64,000 nucleotides of DNA from JAJDXO01 sp965221855 (GTDB lineage: Bacteria; Pseudomonadota; Alphaproteobacteria; Rhodospirillales; UBA2165), in NCBI GenBank assembly GCA_965221855.1, contig CBDCSV010000006.1, positions 434,001 to 498,000 on the forward strand, written 5' to 3'. The position numbers and the translations under genes are program-made. This document shows, one piece after another, positions 50,817-59,857 of the stretch; within the stretch, counting starts at the first letter, position 1; each line of letters opens with the position of its first letter. The notes beneath the pieces were generated by a model. The model saw only the letters and a program-made list of their open reading frames with translations, had not been told where the DNA came from and made no database searches.

Positions 50817-51548
50817 ATGGAAGGGATTACCAAAAAAGACATCGAAGTGTTGGAAAGCTATGCTGGTAAACAAAACGAGTCATACGACTCCAGCATGCCC
50901 GCACCCAACAAGCGATTGATGGAGGCATTGGAGAAATTCGGTCGCGAGCGGCTGTCAGAGAACTTCTTTATGCGAGACTTTATGTATTCGGAGATTTCAA
51001 TTGCTCACGGTATCCCGAACGTCCCATCCAATCCCGATTTGGCAATTCAGGCTGGCCAGGGGCTCTGTAGGAAGTTGTTGGAACCGCTCCGCGAAATCTT
51101 CGGGCACATCGCTATTCGGTCTGCTTTCCGCAGTTCTGCGGTAAACAGGTATGGTTGCGAGCACAAGATGAATTGCGCACAAAATAAGAAAAATTACGGG
51201 AAGCACATATGGGACGTTCTTGGTGAAGACGAAATTATTGGAGCGACTGCATGTATCGTCATTCCGCGCTTTATCGATACAGATTGGTACAAGAAGACCC
51301 GTGATTGGACGGCTTTGGCGTGGTTCATCCACGACCAAGGCGACGAGAAGCTGCCATACTCGGAAATGTGTTTCTACCCGAAGAATGCAGCGTTCAACCT
51401 GACTTGGCGCAAAAAACACCGGAAAAGGGAGATTCGCAGCTACGCCGAACCAAAGGGGATTCTGACCCGGCCGGGATATGAGAACCACGAAGGTGACCAT
51501 CGAGAGCATTATTCGGAGATACTTAATTTATTGAGATTGTACTCGTGA
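50817..51548 (+). CDS. Hypothetical protein with peptidase M15-like region, low G+C
   Basis: The 243-residue product is not clearly assigned. Residues 50-115 (NFFMRDFMYSEISIAHGI, ..LLEPLREIFGHIAIRSAFRS) are reminiscent of M15_3 peptidases (D-Ala-D-Ala carboxypeptidase-like), where a SGYRSP..N motif and a later S.H..G.A.D metal site follow. Here NYGKHIWD and GATACIVIP take those places, so zinc binding is doubtful. The gene is clearly lower in G+C than its neighbours (some lines near 35-50 percent) and uses A/T-ending codons, pointing to recent acquisition. It starts 18 bp after xerC. Confidence 0.6.
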   Translation: MEGITKKDIEVLESYAGKQNESYDSSMPAPNKRLMEALEKFGRERLSENFFMRDFMYSEISIAHGIPNVPSNPDLAIQAGQGLCRKLLEPLREIFGHIAIRSAFRSSAVNRYGCEHKMNCAQNKKNYGKHIWDVLGEDEIIGATACIVIPRFIDTDWYKKTRDWTALAWFIHDQGDEKLPYSEMCFYPKNAAFNLTWRKKHRKREIRSYAEPKGILTRPGYENHEGDHREHYSEILNLLRLYS

Positions 51549-51711
51549 GCCAAGCGCTCCATCTCGCTAGCTCATGACTAGGAAGTCTTCGCCTGTTGAG
51601 GGATGCGGCTGGTGCGTTCGCGATCAAATATGCGAATGAAGCCTACACCTTCGAGACTCCAATCCCCGGTTGTGATCATCAGCGGGAGGCTGGAAACACA
51701 CCACCCGGCCG

Positions 51712-52068
51712 CTAGGCCCGCGTCCACGCCCAGGCGCGTTCTATTTCCGGTAAGCGATACGGTTTCACCTCGGCGTGCATCAGCGCGCCGGCGATATTCG
51801 CGGCCAGATCCTCCCACTCGGGGCCGGTGATGATCGCCATCTTCTCGATGTCGCCCCAATGCCTGATGCCGAAGGCGAAGTCGTCCCACGCCGCGTGCCA
51901 GTCCCAGCCGCCGAACGCCGTGAGGTCGACCAGGAAACGGACCCTGCCGTGACGGGCGATGATCGCCTCGATGCCGGGGACGCTTTCGGTGAAGTCGGCG
52001 GCGGTCAGTTTGCCGATCACCTTCACCCCGATGACATTGTCCGAGGTCCCGGGGAGCAGAACGATCAT
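51712..52068 (-). CDS. SpoIIAA/STAS-like protein
   Basis: The 118-residue protein resembles the SpoIIAA-like (DUF3478) family: VIGVKVIGKLTAADFTESVP, VRFLVDLTAFGGWDWHAAWD and KMAIITGPEWEDLAANI. Members have a STAS-like fold that binds lipids or nucleotides; their role in proteobacteria is unsettled. IS630 copy 2 begins only 13 bp upstream of the start codon, which must have removed or replaced the native promoter. Confidence 0.8.
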   Translation of the reverse strand: MIVLLPGTSDNVIGVKVIGKLTAADFTESVPGIEAIIARHGRVRFLVDLTAFGGWDWHAAWDDFAFGIRHWGDIEKMAIITGPEWEDLAANIAGALMHAEVKPYRLPEIERAWAWTRA

Positions 52069-52175
52069 CAGTTATTGACTAGAGCGTATTTGAGATTGAT
52101 TGAATCATTTTAGGGATTCCCAAGTATGGGCGAACCATGATTCAAGATGGATGCTGGGCAAGGAGGCCAGCATTC

Positions 52176-52535
52176 ATGGCGAGACCTTATTCGATTGATT
52201 TGCGAGAGCGTGTTGTTTTGGCGGTTTTGGCGGGGGAGAGTTGCCGCGCTGTAGCGGCTCGGTTTGGGGTTGCGGTTTCGAGCGTGGTTAAGTGGTCGCA
52301 GCGCTACCGGCGGACGGGGAGTGTTGCGCCCGGCAAGATGGGCGGTCACCGCCGCCGGGTTCTTGAGCCCCATCGGGAGTTCATTGTCGGCCGGATCGAC
52401 CAGGAGCCGCATCTGACGCTGCATCGGTTGAGAGACGAGTTGGCCGCTCGGGGTGTCAGGGTATCCCACAGCACGGTATGGCTGTTTCTGCGCCGTGAAG
52501 GGCTGCGCTTTAAAAAAAACCCTGTTCGCCGTTGA
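52176..52535 (+). CDS. IS630 transposase orfA, copy 2
   Basis: It is the same 119-residue HTH frame as 16317-16676, with the same AAGGAGG site and the same A8 run at 52512-52519 where orfA passes to orfB. Presence of the same shift in both copies means that it was there before the element moved. Confidence 0.88.
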   Translation: MARPYSIDLRERVVLAVLAGESCRAVAARFGVAVSSVVKWSQRYRRTGSVAPGKMGGHRRRVLEPHREFIVGRIDQEPHLTLHRLRDELAARGVRVSHSTVWLFLRREGLRFKKNPVRR

Positions 52536-53124
52536 ACGGGCGCGCGCGGACATCGCCCGCCATCGCAGGCGCTGGAAGGCGTGGCAGGCAAAGCTTGATC
52601 CCGAACGGCTGGTATTCATTGATGAAACCTGGATCCGGACCAATATGGCCCCGCTGCGCGGCTGGGGGCCGAAAGGGGAGCGGGTCCGCGGCTTTGCCCC
52701 CCATGGGCGGTGGCACACCCTGACCTTCATCGGCGCGCTGCGCTGCGACCGGTTCACCGCGCCCTGCGTCTTCGACGGCCCCATCAATGGCGTGTGCTTC
52801 CGCGCCTACGTCGAGCAGCTGCTCGTGCCGACCCTGGTGCCCGGCGACATCGTCATCATGGACAATCTCGGCAGCCACAAGTCAAAAGCCGTGCGAAACG
52901 CCATCCGTGCCGCCGGAGCCAAGCTGTGGCTCCTGCCCAAATATTCCCCCGACCTCAATCCCATCGAGCAGACCTTTGCCCAAATCAAGCACTGGATGAG
53001 AAACGCCCAGAAGCGGGAGATCGACGACTTATGGCGCCATCTCGGGAGCCTCATCGACACCATCGAGCCACAGCAATGCGCCAACTACTTCAAAAACGCA
53101 GGATACGCTTCCGTCAAAATATGA
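52453..53124 (+). CDS. IS630 transposase orfB, copy 2
   Basis: It is the same DDE-domain frame as 16594-17265, with intact D57, D137 and E172. It would be produced through frameshifting or transcript slippage at the A8 run and then cut and paste this element or its relatives. Confidence 0.88.
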   Translation: MSGYPTARYGCFCAVKGCALKKTLFAVERARADIARHRRRWKAWQAKLDPERLVFIDETWIRTNMAPLRGWGPKGERVRGFAPHGRWHTLTFIGALRCDRFTAPCVFDGPINGVCFRAYVEQLLVPTLVPGDIVIMDNLGSHKSKAVRNAIRAAGAKLWLLPKYSPDLNPIEQTFAQIKHWMRNAQKREIDDLWRHLGSLIDTIEPQQCANYFKNAGYASVKI

Positions 53125-53130
53125 AACGCT

Positions 53131-53808
53131 CTAGTCGCGGCCGTAGAACTGCTCGCCGATTCTGATGCGCGGCCGGCCCTGCGAGACGCGGTGAGCATTG
53201 GTGTCCCGCAGGCTGTAGACGCAGCCGCAATATTCCTGCTGGTAGAATTCCTCGTCCTTGGAGATTTCGACCATCCGCTGGGCGCCGCCCTTCTTGCGCC
53301 AGTTGTGGGTCCAGTAGCTCAGCCCGTCATGCCGGGCGGCCGCGCGCTCGCCGCAGTCGTTGATCTGGTCGAGGTCTTTCCAGCGCGACGTGCCGAGTGT
53401 GCTGGTGAAAACCGGGTAGCCGTGCTCGACGGCATAAAGGGCGGATCGTTCGAACCGCATATCGAAACAGACCGTGCAGCGCGCGCCTCGTTCCGGCTCC
53501 CATTCCAGGCCTACGATCCGGGCATGCCAATTGTCCGTGTCATAGTCGAGATCGGTGAACGGGACGCCGAGCTTTTCCGCATAGCGTTTGTTTTCGTCCT
53601 TGCGAAGCTCGTATTCCCGGACGGGATGAATGTTCGGGTTGTAGAACAGGATCTCGTAGCCGATACCCGAGCGGGTGATCTCGTTCATCACGTCGCCGGC
53701 GCAAGGCGCACAGCACGAATGCAGCAGCAGCCTGTCCGCACCGCCCGGCGCGGTCAGGGTCGGCCGCTCATCGGCGGCGCGATCCGGAGAATCCTTCAAA
53801 CTCGCCAT
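53131..53808 (-). CDS. queH: Epoxyqueuosine reductase QueH
   Basis: The 225-residue protein is a QueH (DUF208) type enzyme that performs the last step of tRNA queuosine synthesis, reducing epoxyqueuosine. Cys residues for the [4Fe-4S] cluster and nearby iron are in HSCCAPC (C32, C33, C36), CTVCFDMR (C111, C114) and QEYCGCVYS (C194, C196). ATG 53808 is used; a longer frame to 53847 has no special feature. The TAG stop was created or retained at the junction with IS630 copy 2. Other queuosine genes are not in the window. Confidence 0.93.
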   Translation of the reverse strand: MASLKDSPDRAADERPTLTAPGGADRLLLHSCCAPCAGDVMNEITRSGIGYEILFYNPNIHPVREYELRKDENKRYAEKLGVPFTDLDYDTDNWHARIVGLEWEPERGARCTVCFDMRFERSALYAVEHGYPVFTSTLGTSRWKDLDQINDCGERAAARHDGLSYWTHNWRKKGGAQRMVEISKDEEFYQQEYCGCVYSLRDTNAHRVSQGRPRIRIGEQFYGRD

Positions 53809-54279
53809 CGGAGCTATATAAGCCGTGTCTCGCCCGGAGGCAATCACTGCCGGGCCGCCAATCCGGTGGCCCCGGGTCTCCGGCGAGGCACGGTTTATTC
53901 AATTCGATAACCTGATAAATGATTGTAATTGAACGGATAAATAAAAATTATACAGTAATTGATTAATTCCAATGCTTTGCCCATTGCGAACCCGGCCGGA
54001 CGGCGTGGCGCGCCCCATGGCCGCCGGAGAAAACCGGCGCCGGGCTCCCCGTCCGCCGGATGGCAAAGCGGCCCGGGTGCACGGTGATTCGGGGCTGCGG
54101 GCCGGCGCAAAATTCGCCGGCACGGCAACCAGGCATTAAGGATTCCGGTCGCACAATTGAATCAATTGACGTATCGACCGTCAGCCGTCTTGACAGGATA
54201 ACCGTGCCGGTCCAATTTTCGCCTGATTTCGGGGACAGGCCGGACCAAGGCCGGCAGCTCGATTGGGATCAGAAAATCC
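53809..54279. other. Intergenic region between divergent queH and M23 peptidase genes
   Basis: The first part (about 53900-53985) is AT-rich and probably includes promoter elements. The middle is G+C-rich without a convincing frame. A perfect palindrome lies at 54154-54168. Short overlapping minus-strand frames at 53895-54154 show no family resemblance and were not called. Confidence 0.5.
54154..54168. promoter_or_regulatory. 15-bp palindrome, candidate operator
   Basis: CAATTGA-A-TCAATTG is a perfect inverted repeat about 110 bp before the M23 peptidase start. It may be an operator for that gene; the regulator is unknown. Confidence 0.35.
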
Positions 54280-55614
54280 ATGTTGAATTCGGTTTTTGTC
54301 GGACGGGTTCCGATGGCAATCGCCGTGATTGTCGCTTCCGTTCTGCCCATCTGGATTCTTGATTTCAGGCCATCGGATGCTTCCCTGGTCGAGGGCCCCA
54401 TCGAACTCGAACATGCCATGCCCGTCGGACAGGCCGCGCCCGTCGGACAGACGGTCCCGCCGGCTCCACCCGAGGCAACCGGCCCCATTCCCATCGACCG
54501 CAAGATCCGGATCAGCCGTGGAGACACGCTGATGGGACTGATGATCGAAGCCGGGGTCGAGCGAATTGAAGCGTACAATGCCATCGAGGCCCTCCGTATG
54601 CATTTCGACCCGCGCCGCTTGCGGCCGGAGCATGAGGTTATCGTCAGCTTCGAGCGAGAGAACGAGGCCGCCGAGGCGGAGGCGTTTACCGGCCTTACCA
54701 TCCGGCCCGACCGGGCTGTGGAATACGCCGTCCGGCGCACCGGCGACGGTAAATTCTCGGCCGGCAAATCGGTCAAGGAAGTAGAACGCACCCTGGTCCG
54801 CGCCGAAGGCGTCATCCGTTCCAGCCTCTATCTTTCCGCTGTCGAGGCCGGGGTGCCCGCGGGCGTGTTGCAGGAGTTGGTCCGCATCTATTCCTGGGAC
54901 GTGGATTTTCAGCGTTCGATCCAGCCGGACGACCGGTTCGACCTCATGTACGAACGGTTCCTGGCCAAGGATGGAGCCCACGTCCGGGACGGCGAAATCA
55001 TCTACGCCAACCTCGTCCTCCAGGGAGACGAGCACCCCCTCTACCGTCACACGCTGGCCGACGAGAGTGCCGACTACTTCGACGGCAAGGGCAAAAGCGC
55101 GCGCAAGGCGCTGATGCGCACGCCGATCAATGGCGCGAGGCTGTCGTCGGGGTACGGCGTCCGCCGCCACCCGATTCTCGGATTCAATAAAATGCACCGG
55201 GGCGTCGATTTTGCGGCGCCCACCGGAACGCCGATTTACGCCGCCGGCGACGGGACCGTCGTCTATCGGGGCCGCAACGGCGCCTACGGCAATTACATCC
55301 GCATTCGCCACAACTCGGAATACTCGACCGCCTATGCGCACCTTTCGAAGTTCAACCGCCGCGCCCGGAACGGGCAGCGGGTCAAACAGGGCCAGATCAT
55401 CGGCTATGTGGGATCGACCGGCCGGTCCACCGGGCCGCATCTCCACTACGAAATCCTGAGGCGCGGCCGCCAGACCAACCCCATGCGGGTAAGGATGCCC
55501 TCGGGCAGGAACCTGAAGGGGGAGGAGCTGGCGCGGTTCCAGACCGAACGCGCACGTATCGAGAAAGAGTTCGCCGGCCTGGCGATCACCCGGAAGGCGG
55601 CCTCCGCCGACTAA
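54280..55614 (+). CDS. M23 family peptidoglycan DD-endopeptidase, MepM-like
   Basis: The 444-residue protein has an N-terminal membrane anchor (about 11-28), a Pro/Ala/Val linker, an OapA/LysM-like region (ISRGDTLMGLMIEAGVERIE), and a C-terminal lysostaphin-type peptidase domain from about 285. Zinc ligands are H306 and D310 in HRGVDF and H389 in HLHYE; H387 is the usual catalytic His. It would cut peptidoglycan cross-links in the periplasm during wall expansion. The stop overlaps that of the convergent clpB gene by 4 bp. The gene order with clpB is common in alphaproteobacteria. Confidence 0.92.
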   Translation: MLNSVFVGRVPMAIAVIVASVLPIWILDFRPSDASLVEGPIELEHAMPVGQAAPVGQTVPPAPPEATGPIPIDRKIRISRGDTLMGLMIEAGVERIEAYNAIEALRMHFDPRRLRPEHEVIVSFERENEAAEAEAFTGLTIRPDRAVEYAVRRTGDGKFSAGKSVKEVERTLVRAEGVIRSSLYLSAVEAGVPAGVLQELVRIYSWDVDFQRSIQPDDRFDLMYERFLAKDGAHVRDGEIIYANLVLQGDEHPLYRHTLADESADYFDGKGKSARKALMRTPINGARLSSGYGVRRHPILGFNKMHRGVDFAAPTGTPIYAAGDGTVVYRGRNGAYGNYIRIRHNSEYSTAYAHLSKFNRRARNGQRVKQGQIIGYVGSTGRSTGPHLHYEILRRGRQTNPMRVRMPSGRNLKGEELARFQTERARIEKEFAGLAITRKAASAD

Positions 55615-58211
55615 GCCGCTTCCGCGTCGACGACGGCCTCGCCGTTCACCTCGAGGCCATCGGCGCCCGCGGTTACATGGACCGTATCGCCATCGGAAAT
55701 CTTGTCATCCAGGATCATGGCGGCGAGCGGATTTTCCAATTTGCGCTGAATGACCCGCTTCAATGGCCGGGCGCCGTAAACCTGGTCGTACCCCGCATGG
55801 GCCAGCCAATCCCGGGCCGTGATGTCGAGATCCAGGGTGATCTTGCGCTCGGCCAGCCGGTCCGACAATTGGGCGAGCTGGATATCGACGATACCGCCCA
55901 TATGTTCCCGGAACAGGCGGTGAAACAGAATCACCTCGTCCAGCCGGTTCAGAAACTCGGGCCGGAAGGCGCCGCGGACCGCTTCCATCACCTCGCCCTG
56001 CACCTCGGTGGAATCATGCCCCTCTTCCTGAGCCGCGAGGATCTCCGCCCCCAGATTGGAGGTCAGGATGATCAGCGTATTGCGGAAATCGACCGTGCGG
56101 CCCTGGCCGTCGGTCAGCCGTCCTTCGTCCAGCACCTGAAGGAGGATATTGAAGACATCCGGATGCGCCTTCTCGACTTCGTCGAACAGCACCACCTGAT
56201 AAGGCCGCCGCCGGACCGCCTCGGTCAGCGCGCCGCCCTCGTCATAACCCACATATCCCGGAGGCGCGCCGATCAGGCGGGCCACCGCATGCTTCTCCAT
56301 ATATTCGGACATGTCGATGCGCTGCATGGCGGTCTCGTCGTCGAACAGGAACGCGGCAAGCGCCTTGGTGAGTTCGGTCTTGCCCACCCCGGTCGGGCCG
56401 ATAAACAGGAAGGAGCCCATCGGGCGCCGCGGATCGCCAAGTCCCGCCCGTGACCGCCGGACCGCATTCGAAACCGCGGCCAATGCCTCGGCCTGACCGA
56501 CGACCCGTTCGGCCAGCCGATCCTCCATTCGGACCAGCTTCTCCCGCTCCCCTTCGAGCATCTTGTCGACCGGAATACCGGTCCAGCGGGAGACGACGCC
56601 GGCAATGTGTTCCTCGGTCACCGTTTCCTGAACCAGTTTGTGTCCCTCGGCGGCCTCGGCGCGCTCCAAGACCTGCTCCAGTTCGGGAATTCGGCCGTAC
56701 TGAAGCTCGCCCGCCTTTTCGTATTGACCGTCGCGAAGGGCGATTTCCATGTCGCCGCGCGCCTGGTCGAGTTCCTCCTTGACCTTCTGGGTAGCGGCGA
56801 TGTCTTCCTTCTCGCTCATCCACTTCGCGGTCATCGCCGCCGAGCTCTCCTCGAGTTCCGCCAGTTCGGCCTCCAGGCGCTCCAGGCGATCCTTCGAGGA
56901 CTTGTCATCCTCCTTCTTCAGCGCTTCGCGCTCGATCTTGAGCTGTATGATCCGCCGGTCCAGCTCGTCGATATCTTCCGGCTTCGAGTCCACCTCCATG
57001 CGCAGCCGGCTTGCCGCCTCGTCGACCAGGTCGATGGCCTTGTCCGGCAGAAAGCGGTCCGAGATGTACCGGCTGGACAGGATCGCCGCGGAGACCAAGG
57101 CCCCGTCGGTGATCCGGACGCCGTGGTGAAGGTCGTACTTCTCCTTGATGCCCCGGAGGATCGAGATGGTGTCCTCGACGGTCGGCTCCGCAATGAAAAC
57201 CGGCTGGAAACGGCGCGCGAGGGCCGCGTCCTTTTCGACGTGTTTGCGGTATTCATTGAGGGTCGTGGCCCCGACGCAATGAAGCTCGCCGCGGGCCAGG
57301 GCGGGTTTCAGGAGGTTCGACGCGTCGATGGCCCCCTCGGCGGCACCCGCGCCGACAAGGGTGTGCATTTCATCGATAAACAGGACGATCTCGCCCATCG
57401 AGTCGACGATCTCGTTCAAGACCGCCTTGAGGCGCTCCTCGAATTCGCCGCGAAATTTCGCCCCGGCAAGCAGGGCGCCCAGGTCCAGCACCATCAGGCG
57501 CTTGTTCTGAAGCGCCTCGGGAACGTCCCCGTTGACGATCCGCTGCGCCAGGCCTTCGACGATCGCGGTCTTGCCGACGCCCGGTTCGCCGATCAGCACG
57601 GGGTTATTCTTCGTGCGCCGGGCCAACACCTGAATGGTGCGGCGGATTTCCTCGTCGCGGCCGATGACCGGATCCAGCTTGCCGCCGCGCGCCTCGCCGG
57701 TGAGATCCCGGGCAAACCTCTTCAAGGCGTCGTAGGCGTCTTCGGCCGTCGCCGTATCGGCGGTGCGTCCCTTACGCACCTCCTCGACGGCCGAATTCAA
57801 CGATTGGGGCGTCACGCCGGCATCCGCCAGAACCCGGTGGGATTTGGTGTTGGGCACGATCGCCAGCGCGAGCAGCAGCCGTTCCGCGGTGACGTAGGAA
57901 TCGCCCGCCTTTTCGGCCAGTTCTTCGGCCTGCCGGAAGAGTTTCGACGTTTCCGACGCGAGATAGACCTGTCCGGCCCCGTCGCCTTCGACGACCGGCA
58001 GCCGCTTGAGTTCCTCGGATATCTTGGCGTGGGCCTCGGTGGCATTGCCGCCCGCCGCCTCTATCAGGTTGGCGGCCAGACCTTCCCCGTCCTCCAGCAG
58101 GACCTTGAGGACGTGCTCGGGCGTCAGTTGCTGGTGCGAGGACCGGCTGGCAAGTCCCTGGGCGGATTGAATGAAACCGCGAGACCGCTCGGTATATTTT
58201 TCGGCGTCCAT
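55611..58211 (-). CDS. clpB: Disaggregase chaperone ClpB
   Basis: The 866-residue AAA+ protein solubilises protein aggregates with DnaK. It starts with the Clp N domain (MDAEKYTERSRGFIQSAQGL), has a first AAA module with GEPGVGKT, the coiled-coil M domain at about 400-530, and a second AAA module with GPTGVGKT. The end is normal and lacks the ClpP-binding IGF loop of ClpA/ClpX. No clear heat-shock promoter could be identified in the 154-bp gap upstream. Confidence 0.97.
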   Translation of the reverse strand: MDAEKYTERSRGFIQSAQGLASRSSHQQLTPEHVLKVLLEDGEGLAANLIEAAGGNATEAHAKISEELKRLPVVEGDGAGQVYLASETSKLFRQAEELAEKAGDSYVTAERLLLALAIVPNTKSHRVLADAGVTPQSLNSAVEEVRKGRTADTATAEDAYDALKRFARDLTGEARGGKLDPVIGRDEEIRRTIQVLARRTKNNPVLIGEPGVGKTAIVEGLAQRIVNGDVPEALQNKRLMVLDLGALLAGAKFRGEFEERLKAVLNEIVDSMGEIVLFIDEMHTLVGAGAAEGAIDASNLLKPALARGELHCVGATTLNEYRKHVEKDAALARRFQPVFIAEPTVEDTISILRGIKEKYDLHHGVRITDGALVSAAILSSRYISDRFLPDKAIDLVDEAASRLRMEVDSKPEDIDELDRRIIQLKIEREALKKEDDKSSKDRLERLEAELAELEESSAAMTAKWMSEKEDIAATQKVKEELDQARGDMEIALRDGQYEKAGELQYGRIPELEQVLERAEAAEGHKLVQETVTEEHIAGVVSRWTGIPVDKMLEGEREKLVRMEDRLAERVVGQAEALAAVSNAVRRSRAGLGDPRRPMGSFLFIGPTGVGKTELTKALAAFLFDDETAMQRIDMSEYMEKHAVARLIGAPPGYVGYDEGGALTEAVRRRPYQVVLFDEVEKAHPDVFNILLQVLDEGRLTDGQGRTVDFRNTLIILTSNLGAEILAAQEEGHDSTEVQGEVMEAVRGAFRPEFLNRLDEVILFHRLFREHMGGIVDIQLAQLSDRLAERKITLDLDITARDWLAHAGYDQVYGARPLKRVIQRKLENPLAAMILDDKISDGDTVHVTAGADGLEVNGEAVVDAEAA

Positions 58212-58365
58212 GTTGATCCACCCGTTGTTTCGACGGAGCCGTCCGCCCCGATATACCGGCAGCGCATGGCCCCTCTAAAGATGGGACAATTGTACAATAG
58301 CCCTTAATATGTTGTGAATTCAGCGGCCTGCAAGGGCCGCTCACGCCGTTCGCAGGCAGGGACCG

Positions 58366-59133
58366 ATGACCCATACCGTGACCGATCTCTATCGTTATCC
58401 CGTCAAGGGCATGAACGCGGAAGCGTTGGAAGCCGTCGATCTACTGCCCGGCGAAGCGGTTCCCCTGGACCGGGCCTACGCTTTCGCCCTGACCGGGACC
58501 CGGTTCGACGAGAACGACCCGGCTCACCTGCCCAAGACCGACTTCCTGATGTTGATGCGGGACGAGCGCCTGGCGGAATTGTCGGTCGTCCTCGAAGACG
58601 ATGCCTCTCGGGTGACGATCTACCAAGGCCGGGACGTTCTGGTCTCCGGCGATTTGTCCGACAGCAACCGGCGCCGGGCCATCGAACGGTCGGTGGGCGG
58701 GTTCATGGGACTGCCGGAGAATGACGCGCCGCGCCTGGTTCATGCGGACGGCCATTCGTTCTCCGACCACAGGAACAAGGTGGTTTCGATCATCAACTTG
58801 GCGTCGGTGCGGGCGCTGGAGGAGGCCATGGGCGCGCCGGTTCACCCGTTGAGATTTCGCGGCAACCTCTACATCGACGGGGGCGGGGCCTGGGAGGAAT
58901 TCCAATGGATCGACGGGGCGCTCGAGATCGGGACCACCCGGCTGACAGCCACCAAACGGACCGACCGATGCGCCGCGACGAGCGTCAATCCGGACACGGC
59001 CCGGCGTGATCTGAACGTGGTGAATGGCCTGACCCGGGCCTTCGGTCACTTCGACATGGGCATTTATGCCCGGGTGGAGGAGGGCGGAACGATCGCCGTC
59101 GGCGATGCGGTCAGCTTAACTAGGCCGTCGTAG
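58366..59133 (+). CDS. MOSC domain protein
   Basis: The 255-residue protein has the MOSC N-terminal beta-barrel domain (VTDLYRYPVKGMNAEALEAV) and MOSC core with FRGNLYIDGGGAWEEFQWI and TKRTDRCAATSVNPDTARRD. The Cys in RCAATSV is the conserved MOSC Cys that handles the molybdenum cofactor sulfur. Relatives reduce N-hydroxylated compounds or bind sulfur carriers. It is transcribed divergently from clpB and overlaps the convergent DUF4167 gene by 14 bp. Confidence 0.88.
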   Translation: MTHTVTDLYRYPVKGMNAEALEAVDLLPGEAVPLDRAYAFALTGTRFDENDPAHLPKTDFLMLMRDERLAELSVVLEDDASRVTIYQGRDVLVSGDLSDSNRRRAIERSVGGFMGLPENDAPRLVHADGHSFSDHRNKVVSIINLASVRALEEAMGAPVHPLRFRGNLYIDGGGAWEEFQWIDGALEIGTTRLTATKRTDRCAATSVNPDTARRDLNVVNGLTRAFGHFDMGIYARVEEGGTIAVGDAVSLTRPS

Positions 59134-59632
59134 CCTGGTCGGGCGCCGCCTCTTCGTCTTCTGATGCCGGTTCCGCGGCTTCGACAATCGGCACCACTTC
59201 AACCTCCGCATCCTGCTTCGGTTCGGGCGAGTGGTCCTTGCCGTTGCCGTTCTCGGCCTGTACCCCGGAGGCTTCCGGCCGCTGGTCTTCCGCGGTCTCT
59301 ACCATATTGCCGTCGGCTTTGCTCTGATTTTCGGCCTGGCGATCGTCCCCGTTGCCGCGCCGCCGGCCGCGCTGTTGATCCTGGCGGCCATTGTCGCCGT
59401 CCGCATTCATGATGCGGTAGTAGTGCTCGGCGTGCTGATAGAAGTTCTCCGACGCGATACGATCCCCGGAGGATTGCGCATCACGCGCCAATGTCTGGTA
59501 CTTTTCGAAGACCTGTTGAGCCGTGCCCCTGACCCGGCCTTCCGGCCCGTTGCTGTCAAAGTTGTTACTGCGGCCCTGACGCTTCCCTCCACCGCGATTG
59601 CGGCTGCGCCGAGGGTTTGAACCCTGTTTCAT
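59120..59632 (-). CDS. DUF4167 domain protein
   Basis: The 170-residue protein contains the short DUF4167 core VRGTAQQVFEKYQTLARDAQ..GDRIASENFYQHAEHYYRI at about 34-75. The N-terminus is rich in Arg and Gly and the C-terminus is acidic and disordered. A nucleic acid-binding role is suspected because of the RG-rich start. It is a marker of alphaproteobacteria and often sits between prmC and clpB as here. Confidence 0.9.
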   Translation of the reverse strand: MKQGSNPRRSRNRGGGKRQGRSNNFDSNGPEGRVRGTAQQVFEKYQTLARDAQSSGDRIASENFYQHAEHYYRIMNADGDNGRQDQQRGRRRGNGDDRQAENQSKADGNMVETAEDQRPEASGVQAENGNGKDHSPEPKQDAEVEVVPIVEAAEPASEDEEAAPDQATTA

Positions 59633-59857
59633 GTCACCTGTTTCGTCTGGTTACGCCCAACAATTTCCGGCCGACGTATTCCCCTAAGGTGGGCCCCCAA
59701 CGTGGGTGGCTTTTGGCCATTCGCCCTCATCAAACGACGGCAATTTAGGGAGGGTTTCTATCGCTCGCGCGATGCACGACGTTTACCGTCGGCGTTTACC
59801 CTGAGATCAACCTAGTCGCCGGGAACCCCTCTGCCAACCACGGAATCGCGATAATTG

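Larger units (their letters stand above)
52082..53131 (+). mobile_element. IS630-family insertion sequence, copy 2
   Basis: This 1050-bp copy lies between TA dinucleotides at 52080-52081 and 53132-53133. Every part compared is identical to copy 1 at 16223-17272, in the same orientation and 35,859 bp away. The pre-insertion target reads CTAG. The right-hand CTA forms the stop codon of queH. Confidence 0.93.

Noticed and set aside
53895..54154. Small minus-strand frames of 60-77 codons upstream of the M23 gene
   Set aside because: Three overlapping frames exist in the same G+C-rich block, none with a good ribosome site or recognisable motif.
56607..58307. 566-codon plus-strand frame opposite clpB
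   Set aside because: It is an antisense shadow of ClpB with no family pattern.
58212..58365. Heat-shock sigma factor promoter before clpB
   Set aside because: TTGTACAATTG and CCCATCTT are present on the minus strand but the spacing does not fit a -35/-10 pair for this sigma factor.
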